Shown: positions 52,642 to 62,020, numbered from the stretch's first letter. The stretch: DNA of 64,000 nt from Pseudomonas quebecensis (GCF_026410085.1 NZ_CP112866.1:2356001-2420000), one strand, 5' to 3'. The notes: generated from the letters alone by a model not told the origin. Translations and numbers: made by a program.

Positions 52642-52658
52642 GTTTCTGGAGAGTACCC

Positions 52659-53654
52659 ATGGCTGATATCGCCATTTTTGAAGACGATGCGTTCAGTGTT
52701 TCCTCGTTGACTGCCGCTATCAATGAACAACAATACCTGCCAGGCCGCATCAGCAGCCTTGGCCTGTTCCGGGAAGAGGGCATCAGCACGCTGACCGTAC
52801 AGATCGAGAAAGACGGCGACACCCTGGCCCTGGTGCCATCGGGTGAGCGCGGTACCTCGGGCCTGGTGGTTGGCGCGACCAAGCGTATGTTGATTCCGTT
52901 CAACACCGTGCACCTGCCGGAACGCTTCACGATCAAGGCAGACGAGATCCAGGGTATCCGCGCCTTCGGCTCTCTGACTGAGTTGCAGGCCGTGCAGGAC
53001 GTAGTCAACAAGCGTCTGGGTAAGGCACGCCGCCAGTTGGATGCCACCCACGAATTTCAACGCATGGGTGCATTGAACGGGACGGTGCTGGACGCGGACG
53101 GCAAGACGGTACTGTTGGATATCTATGACCGTTTCGGTGTCGAGCGACAGAAGCTTCCCATGGAACTGGGTAACCCTGCTACTGAGGTCCGTGTGAAGTG
53201 TGGCGAAGCCTTGGATATGCAGGAGGAAGCACTGGGCAGCGTCACTACTACTGGCTCTCGCGCCTTCTGCGGCAAAAACTTCTGGAACAAGCTGCTTGTC
53301 CACAAGTCGGTCAAAGAAACCTACCTCAACACCATGCAGGCGGCTGCTCTGCGCGGTGATGCCCGCGAGAGCTTCGAGTTCGGCGGGATCGTCTGGGAGC
53401 GCTATCGCGGCAAGGTTGCCGGTGTTTCGTTCGTCCACGACGACAAGGCGCTGCTGGTTCCTGAGGGCGTCCCCGATCTTTACATCTCGTCTTTCGCACC
53501 GGCCGACTACATGGAAACGGTCAACACCCAGGGCATCCCGTACTACAGCAAGATCGAGCCGCTGCCTTTCAACAAGGGTGTCGCCGGGGAAGCCCAGTCC
53601 AACCCGCTGCACCTGTGCACGCGGCCTCGCGCGCAGATCCTGCTGGAGATGTGA
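52659..53654 (+). CDS. Major capsid protein (gpE family)
   Basis: 331 residues of the lambda gpE capsid family ('VPSGERGTSGLVVGATKRMLIPFNTVHL', 'FGVERQKLPMEL', 'VPDLYISSFAPADYMETVN'). It forms the icosahedral shell. CTGGAG precedes the ATG. Confidence 0.94.
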   Translation: MADIAIFEDDAFSVSSLTAAINEQQYLPGRISSLGLFREEGISTLTVQIEKDGDTLALVPSGERGTSGLVVGATKRMLIPFNTVHLPERFTIKADEIQGIRAFGSLTELQAVQDVVNKRLGKARRQLDATHEFQRMGALNGTVLDADGKTVLLDIYDRFGVERQKLPMELGNPATEVRVKCGEALDMQEEALGSVTTTGSRAFCGKNFWNKLLVHKSVKETYLNTMQAAALRGDARESFEFGGIVWERYRGKVAGVSFVHDDKALLVPEGVPDLYISSFAPADYMETVNTQGIPYYSKIEPLPFNKGVAGEAQSNPLHLCTRPRAQILLEM

Positions 53655-53656
53655 TC

Positions 53657-53977
53657 GTGGCCTTTCGCGATCTGATCGACGACATCGACGAAGTGGTCTT
53701 CGAAACACTGGGCGATAGTGCACGGATCGAGGGCCGCGAAGAGCCGGTGCTTGGTATGTTTGCCGCGCCCTGGTTGCAGCCGAAGCTCGGCAAGCTCAAT
53801 ACCGGCTTGCGTGAGCCTCGGTTTGAGATCCGCGTCAGTGATTCGGAAGGCTTGAAACGCGGGCTTTTGGTCAGCATCGACTTACCCGCCCTGGACGGCG
53901 GCGGCGATTACGACTTGCTGCAGCTGGAGCCGAGCGGCGACGGTCTGGTCGCCTTGATCCTGAGGTTGCGCCCATGA
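53657..53977 (+). CDS. Head-tail connector (gpFII-like)
   Basis: 106 residues from the GTG at 53657, 2 bases after the capsid stop. Small, beta-rich, in the slot of the lambda gpFII attachment protein, which this resembles ('FETLGDSARIEG'). It should link the completed head to the tail. Confidence 0.8.
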   Translation: MAFRDLIDDIDEVVFETLGDSARIEGREEPVLGMFAAPWLQPKLGKLNTGLREPRFEIRVSDSEGLKRGLLVSIDLPALDGGGDYDLLQLEPSGDGLVALILRLRP

Positions 53978-54633
53978 GCATCGGTAGCTACGTCAAACCC
54001 TCGGCCGGCGGCGGGATGATCTCTATCCAATCGTCAGCCGCGGATCTGCAGGCGTTTCAGGACTTTGCCAAGTTGGTGCCCAAGGCAGCTGCTACGGCGC
54101 ACCGACGCGCGATCAACAAGACGTTGGGCTGGTTGCGTACGCACATTGCCCGTGCCGTCAGCAGACAGGAGCGCATCGCTGTCGCGGCGGTGCGTCAACG
54201 GTTGCGCAGCTACCCGGTGTCCGGCGGGGCATCGAGCGGCAAGCTGTGGTTTGGTTTGAATGCCATCGAGTCCAGCCGGATCGGCCGGGCGAGGCAAACC
54301 GGCAGCGGTGTGTCGGTTGCGGGAAGGCGTTACCAAGGCGCATTTCTCAAGAAGGTCTACGGCAACAAACCAGACATTTGGATTCGCACTGCGAGCAAGC
54401 ACTTCAATGCTGATGATTATCCAGACAGCACGGTGTCACCTGGTCGCGGTGCAAGTTCTGGATGGGTCGCGGAGCATGGCAATCGTTTCCCGTTAGCCAA
54501 GGCCAAAGTGTCTCTGGAGCAGGCCCGTCCGCAGTTTGAGACCTGGGTGCAAAAGGCGGATGAACGCTTGCTGGAGATCCTGAAGCAAGAACTCAACTTC
54601 GAACTACAGAAATACTTGAAGAGGATCGGGTAA
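53974..54633 (+). CDS. Minor tail protein Z-like
   Basis: 219 residues; 'LVPKAAATAHRRAINKTLGWLRTHIARAVSRQERI' and 'GLNAIESSRIGRARQTGSGVSV' match the lambda gpZ/Mu-type tail completion group. It overlaps both neighbours by a few bases, supporting co-translation. Confidence 0.85.
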   Translation: MSIGSYVKPSAGGGMISIQSSAADLQAFQDFAKLVPKAAATAHRRAINKTLGWLRTHIARAVSRQERIAVAAVRQRLRSYPVSGGASSGKLWFGLNAIESSRIGRARQTGSGVSVAGRRYQGAFLKKVYGNKPDIWIRTASKHFNADDYPDSTVSPGRGASSGWVAEHGNRFPLAKAKVSLEQARPQFETWVQKADERLLEILKQELNFELQKYLKRIG

Positions 54634-55148
54634 TGGCTGACGAACCTTTTAGCCTGGACCAGCTTTACCGGGCGGTCGAGCAACACCTGGTGAGCCATCT
54701 GCCAGGGGTTCAGACGGTAAGTGCCTGGCCGGACATTCAGGATCGCATCGCTTTACCGGCGGTATTTCTGGAGCTGGCCGAGATCGAGCCCGGTACCGAT
54801 ATCGGCACGGGTGAAACCACATTGGTGTGTAAGTTCGAGGCACGTATCGTCGTTGACCCGATCTATCCTCTGCATCAGCAACAAGCGGTGCAGCTGGCTA
54901 CCCAACTTGCGGTCCTACTCCGAGCTCAGACCTGGGGGCTGGAAGTCGAGCCGGCTGAGTTCGTTCAGGCACTACAGGACTGGACCCAGCCAGTGTTGGA
55001 TGGTTACACCGTTTGGCTGGTGGAATGGACGCAGCAGGTGTATCTCGGCCCTGAAGAGTGGCCTTGGCCCGATCAACCGCCCGGCATGCTGTTGTTTGGC
55101 TTTAACAACGACGTCAAAGAGGACTTTGTTCCAGCGGAGGACTTGTGA
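54633..55148 (+). CDS. Tail-completion-type protein, family uncertain
   Basis: 171 residues. Position between gpZ and the baseplate spike suggests a tail terminator. 'IALPAVFLELAEIEPGTDIGTGETTLVCKFEARIVV' resembles small phage tail proteins seen in contractile phages, but I cannot name a family with confidence. Confidence 0.7.
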   Translation: MADEPFSLDQLYRAVEQHLVSHLPGVQTVSAWPDIQDRIALPAVFLELAEIEPGTDIGTGETTLVCKFEARIVVDPIYPLHQQQAVQLATQLAVLLRAQTWGLEVEPAEFVQALQDWTQPVLDGYTVWLVEWTQQVYLGPEEWPWPDQPPGMLLFGFNNDVKEDFVPAEDL

Positions 55149-55711
55149 CCGGCTATGTTGCTGCCCAGCACGACCGCATGCTTGCGGGGGTGGTCAAGGA
55201 TTGCTTTGTGGTGGCGGTCGATCTGGCTGCCTCCCCGCCGATGTGTCGGGTTTCGGACGGCGAATGGACTAGCGCCTGGGTGCGTTGGCACAGCATCGCC
55301 GCCGGCAAGGCCAGGCATTGGAGGGCTCCGTCTCTGGGCGAGCAGGGGACATTGGTCAGTGCCAGCGGTGACGTGTCACAGGGTACGTTCATTCCGGGAT
55401 TGTATGGCAACGCGGGTCCGCCACCGGATAACCGGGATCATGTGGAAGTGTGGCGGTTTGATGATGGAGGCTCGCTGATTTACGACTGGCAGGCCAAGAG
55501 CTACAGCATCACCCTGCCGAGCGGTACGGTGACCATCAAAGTCGCCAGTACAGAGGTGGTCGTGACGGACAGCGCCGTGAACGTGACCACCGGCAACATC
55601 AATCTGAAAGCGGCGGTGATGATCGACGGGGCGTTACACGTCACGAAAGGCATTACCAGTGCAGGTGCGATCATCGACGCCGGTGGCAACAGCAATCACC
55701 ACACGCATTAA
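55145..55711 (+). CDS. Baseplate spike protein gpV
   Basis: 188 residues starting at GTG. An OB-fold-like N-terminal part ('VVAVDLAASPPMCRVSDGE') is followed by beta-helical repeats and a terminal 'NSNHHTH', whose His-x-His tip binds iron in P2 gpV. It punctures the outer membrane. Confidence 0.9.
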   Translation: MTGYVAAQHDRMLAGVVKDCFVVAVDLAASPPMCRVSDGEWTSAWVRWHSIAAGKARHWRAPSLGEQGTLVSASGDVSQGTFIPGLYGNAGPPPDNRDHVEVWRFDDGGSLIYDWQAKSYSITLPSGTVTIKVASTEVVVTDSAVNVTTGNINLKAAVMIDGALHVTKGITSAGAIIDAGGNSNHHTH

Positions 55712-55726
55712 TTTCAACCCACAAAC

Positions 55727-55749
55727 AGCCCGCCCAGCGCGGGCTTTTT
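55727..55749 (+). terminator. Hairpin-T terminator inside the tail operon
   Basis: AGCCCGC (55727-55733) pairs with GCGGGCT (55739-55745), then TTTT. Followed by ATCTGGAG before the next gene, as in the other two cassettes. Confidence 0.75.
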
Positions 55750-55768
55750 CATATCTGGAGTTTGCCTT

Positions 55769-56038
55769 ATGAGTAAGTCTAGAACTGATGGCGATTCTGC
55801 CGAGGCCATTGTGGTTCCGGGGTTGAAGCCGGCACCGCTGGGTTTTCCCGTTGCTGCTGACGCGGTTGAGTCCATCGGAGCAGCGCGTGTTTTTCGCGAC
55901 AAGGTTTTCACCTCGCGGACATTGATCCTACCCGGTGGTGGGACGCTTCCTGTTGTTGCTGGTCGAGTAACCGCATGTGGTGATGATCAATTTGCGTTCT
56001 TGAAAGCGCATCCAGATCTGGAGCAATTGAAGGAGTAA
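55769..56038 (+). CDS. Small tail-region protein, unknown function
   Basis: 89 residues, mostly beta and loop by eye ('FTSRTLILPGGGTLPVVAGRVTA'). No family recognised. It has its own CTGGAG site after the terminator, unlike the overlapping neighbours. Confidence 0.7.
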   Translation: MSKSRTDGDSAEAIVVPGLKPAPLGFPVAADAVESIGAARVFRDKVFTSRTLILPGGGTLPVVAGRVTACGDDQFAFLKAHPDLEQLKE

Positions 56039-56043
56039 TCACA

Positions 56044-56370
56044 ATGATCGGAATGGATCGCCACACCGGCCAACCCATTTCCGGCATCGCACACTTGCGG
56101 CAATCGGTTCCAGACATATTGGGCACGCCGTTGGGCAGCCGGCGGCATCGGATGGATTACGGTAGCAAGCTCCGGCGATTTGTTGATTTGCCCGTCACCG
56201 ATGGCTGGAAAAGCGCTGTGCAGGCGGAAGTCGCCCGCGCACTGGGTCGCTGGGAGCCGCGTTTGAAGCTGGATCAAGTGCGCGTCATTTCCGTTATCGG
56301 CGGGCAAATTAATCTGAAGATCGTCGGGCAGTACCTGGGCGACAGCGTCACGCTGGAGGTGGTCGTATGA
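56044..56370 (+). CDS. Baseplate protein gpW (gp25 family)
   Basis: 108 residues; 'SGIAHLRQSVPDILGTPLGSRRHRMDYGSKLRRFVDLPV' is the gp25-like baseplate wedge signature of P2-type phages. Overlaps gpJ by 4 bases. Confidence 0.9.
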   Translation: MIGMDRHTGQPISGIAHLRQSVPDILGTPLGSRRHRMDYGSKLRRFVDLPVTDGWKSAVQAEVARALGRWEPRLKLDQVRVISVIGGQINLKIVGQYLGDSVTLEVVV

Positions 56371-57248
56371 GTATCGTGGACCTGTCGTCTTTGCCGGCGC
56401 CGACCGTGTTGGAGCCGCTAGACTTCGAAGAGGTTTTTCAGGAGGGACTTGGGGTCTTTCGCGGATACATGGGCGGCAACTGGACTGCTGCGCTGGAGAG
56501 CGATCCGGTGCTTAAGGTGCTGGAGGTCGGCGCTTACATTAAGGTCGGCAACCGCGCCCGAGTCAATGACGCCGGCAAAGCGGTATTGCTGGCGCACGCC
56601 ATACGCGGTGACCTCGATCACCTGGGGGCCAACGTCAACCTCAAACGTCTGGTCATTCAAGCAGAGGATCTGCTGGCCTTTCCGCCGGTTCCTGAAGTCA
56701 AAGAAGACGACGATGCGTTCCGGGAGCGCATCCAGTTGGCCTATGAGGGACCGACCACGGCCGGCCCGCGTAACAGCTACATCCTGCATGCGCGTAACGC
56801 CTCGGGGCTGGTGGCGGATGCCACGGCCGAAAGCCCGGCGCCTTGTTACGTGACGGTAACGGTGCTGGGATTGGACGGGGAGGGGGAGGCTTCACCGGAG
56901 CTGCTCGCCACGGTGGCAACCGCGCTGAATGACGACGATGTGCGGCCGGTGGGGGACAGGGTGACGGTTCAGAGCGCCCAGGTGATCCGCTACCAAATCA
57001 AGGCGATCCTGCACATGACCAGCGCGGGCCCAGAAGCTGATGCCAGTTTAGCCGAGGCGAAAAATCGATTGGCGGCTTGGATCAATCCGCGCAAACGGCT
57101 CGGCGTTGAGGTGGCACGTTCCGGCGTGGACGCTCAGTTACACGTTGCCGGCGTATCTAGGGTTGAGCTGGTCGGCTGGCAGGACTTGGCCCCGACCAAA
57201 GCTCAGGCGGCGTACTGTACGGGCTACACCGTGACGCTGGCGGCTTGA
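56367..57248 (+). CDS. Baseplate protein gpJ
   Basis: 293 residues of the baseplate J family ('AVLLAHAIRGDLDHLGANVNLKRLVI', 'AYEGPTTAGPRNSYILHARNAS', 'PCYVTVTVLGLDGEGEASPEL'). Forms the baseplate wedge with gpW and gpI. Confidence 0.93.
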   Translation: MSIVDLSSLPAPTVLEPLDFEEVFQEGLGVFRGYMGGNWTAALESDPVLKVLEVGAYIKVGNRARVNDAGKAVLLAHAIRGDLDHLGANVNLKRLVIQAEDLLAFPPVPEVKEDDDAFRERIQLAYEGPTTAGPRNSYILHARNASGLVADATAESPAPCYVTVTVLGLDGEGEASPELLATVATALNDDDVRPVGDRVTVQSAQVIRYQIKAILHMTSAGPEADASLAEAKNRLAAWINPRKRLGVEVARSGVDAQLHVAGVSRVELVGWQDLAPTKAQAAYCTGYTVTLAA

Positions 57249-57249
57249 C

Positions 57250-57939
57250 ATGAAAAGCCTATTGCCGATCAACAGTACGCAGCTTGAACGGGCCATGGAG
57301 GCTACGTTTTTCGAGAAAACGATTGTCCCGCTTCGCGACCTCTACAACGCTGATACCTGCCCGGTGCATTTGCTGCCGCATCTGGCATGGGCATGGTCGG
57401 TGGATCGCTGGGATTACCGATGGACCGAGGCGACCAAACGCGCCGCCATCAAGGCTTCTTATTACATACATGCCCACAAGGGCACCATCGGCGCGTTACG
57501 CCGTGTGGTAGAGCCTCTGGGCTACCTGATCGAGATTATCGAGTGGTTCAACATGAGGCCCGAAGGGACCCCAGGCACCTTTGCGTTAAAGGTCGGGGTG
57601 TTGGACACCGGTATCACTGAGGAAATGTATCAGGAGCTGGAGCGGCTGATTGATGACGCCAAACCCGTCAGCCGTCACCTGACTGGTCTTGCGATTAGCC
57701 TGGAATCCACCGGTGTTATAAACATTTTCGCAGGCATATCTGACGGAGAAGTAATTGATGTTTATCCGCCGGTACTTAGTGATATCGAGGTGACAGGTTT
57801 TATCGGAGCCGGGATTCGAGAGTGTTCCGTAGATGAAATAGAGGTTTATCCTCCTGCGCCTGAACCTATCTCGGTTGACTGCAATGTCGGGGTGCCTGGT
57901 CGCGAACATTCCATAGACCATTTGGACGTATACACATGA
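57250..57939 (+). CDS. Tail protein gpI with repeat extension
   Basis: 229 residues. The first 150 match P2 gpI ('LLPINSTQLERAMEATF', 'LPHLAWAWSVDRWDYRW', 'AIKASYYIHAHKGTIGALRR'). After residue about 155 come three imperfect repeats around 'VYPP' ('VIDVYPP', 'EIEVYPP', 'HLDVYT') in AT-richer DNA, an unusual addition that continues into the fibre gene. Overlaps the fibre start by 4 bases. Confidence 0.9.
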   Translation: MKSLLPINSTQLERAMEATFFEKTIVPLRDLYNADTCPVHLLPHLAWAWSVDRWDYRWTEATKRAAIKASYYIHAHKGTIGALRRVVEPLGYLIEIIEWFNMRPEGTPGTFALKVGVLDTGITEEMYQELERLIDDAKPVSRHLTGLAISLESTGVINIFAGISDGEVIDVYPPVLSDIEVTGFIGAGIRECSVDEIEVYPPAPEPISVDCNVGVPGREHSIDHLDVYT

Positions 57940-59822
57940 TTGATGCTAATTCGAAGTTTTTCGCATTACTGACGGCGGTTGGCGAGGCAAAGCAAGTTAA
58001 GTCAGATGCAGGGCTGCTAACTTGGAAGCTGACCCATATGGCTGTAGGGGACGCAAACGGTACTGACCCTATCCCTGATCGCTCACAGAAAACACTGATT
58101 AATGAGCGCCGCCGGGCTCCATTGAATAGCCTGGAGCCTCATCCGACTAACCCTGGGATCCTAGTAGCCGAGCAGATTATTCCGGCGGATGAAGGTGGGT
58201 TCTGGATTCGCGAATTGGGGCTTTTCGATTCTGACGGAGATTTGGTTGCCGTAGCTAATTGCGCGCCAAGTTACAAGTCGCTGCTAGCCCAAGGGTCTGG
58301 TAAAACACAAGTTATACGGATGAACTTTGTTGTTTCAAGTTCTACTAACGTTGTGTTGTTGATAGACCCGGCCGTTGTAAACGCCACTCGAAAGTATGTT
58401 GACGACTCGGTAGCGAATGCAGTCAACCGGCTTGATTTTAAAAATTCGGCATTAGTCGCAACCACGGGCCCTGTGGTCCTGGCGGGCGTTCAAGCTATCG
58501 ACGGATTCGCGGTGCCAGCGGGTTCGCGGGTGCTGGTTAAAGATCAAGTTCAGGCGAAAGACAACGGGCTGTACCTGGTCAGCGCTGATTCGTGGGTGCG
58601 CACGGTTGATGCCGATACCAGCGATAAAGTAACGCCTGGTTTGCTTGTCACGGTCGAGCGGGGTACAGCCAACGCTGACACTGTCTGGCAACTGATCACC
58701 GATGGTCCGATAGTTCTTGGGACTACACCTCTGGCCTTTCAATGGTCTGCGGGGCAAAACGTCCCAACGCCGCCCGTTGATGACAGGTCTAAACGTAGCG
58801 CCAATACCGAGTCGGTACGAGCTCAGATCGAAAGCCCCAAGCAGGCATTTCCTGTGCACGTCTTCCGCAAGAACCGGCTGATCAATGGCGCGTTCCAGAT
58901 TTGGCAGCGAGGCAAGTCAGGCGTCGTCGGAAAAGCCAACGGTGACCCCGAAAGCACGTTCGGCCCGGACCGCTGGATGATTTACAGCCCAAAGAACGCC
59001 ACCTGCAATTGGAGCCAGCTGCCGCTCGAGCAGGACGCCAATATCAACGAAGCAAAGTTTGCCCTGAGACTCTCGCGGCAAGGTGAAGGCAATGGCTGGA
59101 ATCTCAGTCAGCGCATCGAGAACGTCGAAACACTGGCCGGCGGGAAGGTCACCGTCTCGTTTTATATGAAAACCAGCGTTCCACATACGTGTGCGGTGAT
59201 TCTTCGCCAGAACTTCGGGGTAAACTCAACCGAGCCTAACGTCGATGTCGGCACATCGGTGGAGTTGACGACGGTATACAAAAAATACGTCGTTACCCTC
59301 GACCTTGGGGGCGTTGTGAACAAGAACAGGGGCGTCGCGAACGACTTCCTGGAAGTTATCTTGGCCAGCGGGGGAGCCGGTGCCTACTACACGGACGTTA
59401 CCAACGTCCAGATCGAGTCCGGCAGCGTGGCGACGCCATACGATTACAGGACGCACCAGGAGGAATACCGTGCATGCTTGCGCTACTTCGAAAAGTCTTT
59501 CCTCCAGGATCACCCGTTGAAATCCAACAACGGTCCGGGGACCTGTATTGCCACCTTCACGCAATCCGCAGCAGCACAGGCCTCGCAGTCAGCCCTGCGT
59601 ATGGACTTCCGGGAAGTAAAGCGCGTTGTTCCTACGCTGAAGCTGTTTTCACCTGGTGAAAGCTCGTCGGAGATCTGGGCACAGTCGGCCGTAAAACCCT
59701 GCACTCTGACGAATATCCAAAGCTTGTGGTCGACAGGCTTTTCGCTTTCATGCCTTCCGCCGGTTGGATCAATTCCTGGCTACACCCTGCAAATTGAGTG
59801 GACCGCCGAAGCGGAACTTTGA
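57936..59822 (+). CDS. Tail fibre protein
   Basis: 628 residues. The N-terminal part ('SKFFALLTAVGEAKQVKSDAGLLTWKLTHMAVGDAN') is the fibre attachment domain of P2-like fibres. A repeat-type segment ('FAVPAGSRVLVKDQVQAKDNGLYLV') follows, then a C-terminal domain ('NGAFQIWQRG', 'GPDRWMIY') typical of jelly-roll receptor-binding tips. The AT-rich start and GC-richer end suggest mosaic exchange. Determines host range. Confidence 0.9.
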   Translation: MIDANSKFFALLTAVGEAKQVKSDAGLLTWKLTHMAVGDANGTDPIPDRSQKTLINERRRAPLNSLEPHPTNPGILVAEQIIPADEGGFWIRELGLFDSDGDLVAVANCAPSYKSLLAQGSGKTQVIRMNFVVSSSTNVVLLIDPAVVNATRKYVDDSVANAVNRLDFKNSALVATTGPVVLAGVQAIDGFAVPAGSRVLVKDQVQAKDNGLYLVSADSWVRTVDADTSDKVTPGLLVTVERGTANADTVWQLITDGPIVLGTTPLAFQWSAGQNVPTPPVDDRSKRSANTESVRAQIESPKQAFPVHVFRKNRLINGAFQIWQRGKSGVVGKANGDPESTFGPDRWMIYSPKNATCNWSQLPLEQDANINEAKFALRLSRQGEGNGWNLSQRIENVETLAGGKVTVSFYMKTSVPHTCAVILRQNFGVNSTEPNVDVGTSVELTTVYKKYVVTLDLGGVVNKNRGVANDFLEVILASGGAGAYYTDVTNVQIESGSVATPYDYRTHQEEYRACLRYFEKSFLQDHPLKSNNGPGTCIATFTQSAAAQASQSALRMDFREVKRVVPTLKLFSPGESSSEIWAQSAVKPCTLTNIQSLWSTGFSLSCLPPVGSIPGYTLQIEWTAEAEL

Positions 59823-59832
59823 GGTGATGACT

Positions 59833-60222
59833 ATGGATACAACTGAGTACAGATTCACCCCAGCCGGCGTCCGGCGGATGAGTGACCGCGTGTTCATCCC
59901 AGAAGATATGGGCAATAAAGACTGGGTAACTTACTTGGAGTGGGTCGCCGATGGCGGCCAAACCTTGCCAGAGAAGACCGTTGAAGAAACGGCGAATGAA
60001 GAGCGGCGCTGGCGAGACCTGGAACTTCAAGGTGTCGCATGGCTGCGTGAGCGTCACCGTGATGAGGTTGAGTTAGGCAGTGCGACTTCATTGACCTCGG
60101 ATGAGTATGGTGAGCTGCTGGCGTATATGCAGCTGCTGCGCGACTGGCCTCAATCAACAAAATTTCCAGTTCAGAAATACCGACCCAAGAAACCTAGCTG
60201 GATCGCGCTACAAACCCAATAA
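59833..60222 (+). CDS. Probable tail fibre assembly protein
   Basis: 129 residues from the ATG at 59833 (GAGG 8 bases upstream; ATG 59827 is an alternative). Position right after the fibre gene and the acidic, Trp-rich composition ('NKDWVTYLEWVADGG') fit a fibre chaperone, but similarity to known Tfa proteins is not strong by eye. Confidence 0.65.
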   Translation: MDTTEYRFTPAGVRRMSDRVFIPEDMGNKDWVTYLEWVADGGQTLPEKTVEETANEERRWRDLELQGVAWLRERHRDEVELGSATSLTSDEYGELLAYMQLLRDWPQSTKFPVQKYRPKKPSWIALQTQ

Positions 60223-60246
60223 CGCCCCGCACTGTCGGGGCGTTTT
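60221..60246 (+). terminator. Hairpin-T terminator after the fibre assembly gene
   Basis: AACGCCCC (60221-60228) pairs with GGGGCGTT (60237-60244), followed by TT. First of two hairpins in the gap before the sheath gene. Confidence 0.75.
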
Positions 60247-60280
60247 GTAATCCGCGACACGTAACAAAAACACCCACCCG

Positions 60281-60304
60281 GCCTCGCTTATGCGGGGCTT
60301 TTTG
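60281..60304 (+). terminator. Second hairpin-T terminator before the sheath gene
   Basis: GCCTCGC (60281-60287) pairs with GCGGGGC (60292-60298) with one G-T pair, then five T. Followed by GTTTCTGGAG and the sheath start. Confidence 0.72.
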
Positions 60305-60323
60305 TTTCTGGAGCATTCGCTTT

Positions 60324-61490
60324 ATGAGTTTCTTTCACGGCGTTACTACGACTGATATAAAGACAGGCGCGCGCACTATTTCCTTGCCGTCGTCTTCCAT
60401 CGTCGGGCTTTGCGACACCTTCACCCCAGGCGTCCTCGGCGGCGGTACTGCCAAGGCCGGCGAGCTCAAATTGATCACCACCGAGCGCGAGGCTATCGCC
60501 GCCTTCGGTGCCGACTCGGCGATCACCAAGGCCTGTAAAGCGATCTACACGAAGGCCAAGGCGGTGATTGTTGCCATCGGCGTGCCGAAGCTGGAGGACG
60601 CGGCGCTGCAAACCTCGGCGATCATTGGCGGCGTTCTGGCCTCGGGTCAGCGTACCGGCCTACAAGCCTTGCTCGATGGCAAAAGCCTGTACAACGCGCA
60701 GCCGCGGCTGTTGATTGCGCCAGGTCACACGGCCACTCAGGCGGTCGCTACCGCGCTTGATAGCCTGGCGCAGAAGCTGCGGGCAATCGGCATTCTTGAT
60801 GGCCCTGGCACCACGGATGAGGCGGCGATGCTTTATGCCGATAACTTTGGCAGTCGCAACCTGTTCATGGTCGATCCGGGTGTTCAGTACTGGGACACCG
60901 AATCCAGTAAGACAGTTGATGCGCCGGCCTCGGCCTGGGCGGCGGGCTTGTTCGCCTGGACCGATGCTGAATACGGCTTCTGGGCTTCGCCGTCTAACAA
61001 AGAGTTCACCGGCATCACTGGTACGACCCGAGCTGTCGAGTATCTGGACGGCGACGAGACGTGCCGGGCCAACCTGCTGAACAACGCCAATATCGCGACG
61101 ATTATTCGCGACGACGGCTATCGCTTGTGGGGCAACCGTACGCTGTCGAGCGATCCGAAGTGGGCATTCGTCACGCGCGTTCGCACGCTTTTCATCCTTA
61201 TGGATGCCGTGCAGGCCGGCCACAAATGGGCTGTGGACCGCTCAATCACCAAGACGTACGTCAAGGACGTCACTGATGGCCTTGATGCTTTCATGCGCGA
61301 TCTCAAGGCCCAGGGCGCGATTATCAATTTCGAGGTGTTCCCGGACACCGAGCTGAACACTGCCAGCCAGATCGCCCAGGGCAAAGTTTATTGGCGCATT
61401 CGCTTCACCGACGTGCCGCCGGCAGAAAACCCGAATTTCCTTTTCGAAGTCACCGATCAGTGGATGACCGAAGTTCTTGAAGCAGCCTAA
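60324..61490 (+). CDS. Contractile tail sheath protein
   Basis: 388 residues of the P2 gpFI sheath family ('FFHGVTTTDIKTGARTISLP', 'VGLCDTFTPG', 'GNRTLSSDPKWAFVTRVRTLF', 'INFEVFPDTELNTASQIAQGKVYWRI'). Contracts to drive the tube into the cell. Confidence 0.95.
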   Translation: MSFFHGVTTTDIKTGARTISLPSSSIVGLCDTFTPGVLGGGTAKAGELKLITTEREAIAAFGADSAITKACKAIYTKAKAVIVAIGVPKLEDAALQTSAIIGGVLASGQRTGLQALLDGKSLYNAQPRLLIAPGHTATQAVATALDSLAQKLRAIGILDGPGTTDEAAMLYADNFGSRNLFMVDPGVQYWDTESSKTVDAPASAWAAGLFAWTDAEYGFWASPSNKEFTGITGTTRAVEYLDGDETCRANLLNNANIATIIRDDGYRLWGNRTLSSDPKWAFVTRVRTLFILMDAVQAGHKWAVDRSITKTYVKDVTDGLDAFMRDLKAQGAIINFEVFPDTELNTASQIAQGKVYWRIRFTDVPPAENPNFLFEVTDQWMTEVLEAA

Positions 61491-61502
61491 GGGGCCTAGT
61501 CA

Positions 61503-62006
61503 ATGATTCCTCAAACCTTGTTTAACACGAACCTGTTTGTCGACGGTGTGAACTTCGCTGGCGACGTGCCGAGCCTTACGCTGCCCAAGCTGACCACCAA
61601 GACCGATGAGTACCGCGCTGGCGGGATGGCCGGAGCCATCGAGATGGCCCAGGGCTTGGAAAAAATGGAAGCCTCCTTTGTCACTAAGGGCGTGCGTCGA
61701 GAGTCGTTGAAGTACTTCGGCCTGGCAGATGGCACGGCCTTCAACGCGACGTTCCGAGGGGCTTTCAGGGGGCAAAAAGGGGCAGTGACGGCTGCGGTCG
61801 CCACTCTGCGTGGGTTGCTTAAAGAGGTCGACCTCGGGGACTGGAAAGCCGGCGACCCGGCGGAGATCAAACATGCCGTGGCGCCTTCCTACTACAAGCT
61901 CGAAATTGACGGCCGGGTCATCTACGAGATCGACATGGTCGCCGGTGTTCAGGTAATTGACGGTAAAGATCAACTCGCTGATGTTCGCGCGGCACTCGGC
62001 CTCTAA
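61503..62006 (+). CDS. Tail tube protein
   Basis: 167 residues of the P2 gpFII tube family ('LFVDGVNFAGDVPSLTLPKLTTKTDEYRAGGMAGAIEM', 'PSYYKLEIDGRVIYEIDM'). Forms the inner tube next to the sheath. Starts 12 bases after the sheath stop. Confidence 0.94.
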   Translation: MIPQTLFNTNLFVDGVNFAGDVPSLTLPKLTTKTDEYRAGGMAGAIEMAQGLEKMEASFVTKGVRRESLKYFGLADGTAFNATFRGAFRGQKGAVTAAVATLRGLLKEVDLGDWKAGDPAEIKHAVAPSYYKLEIDGRVIYEIDMVAGVQVIDGKDQLADVRAALGL

Positions 62007-62020
62007 GGGAATAGATCCAA

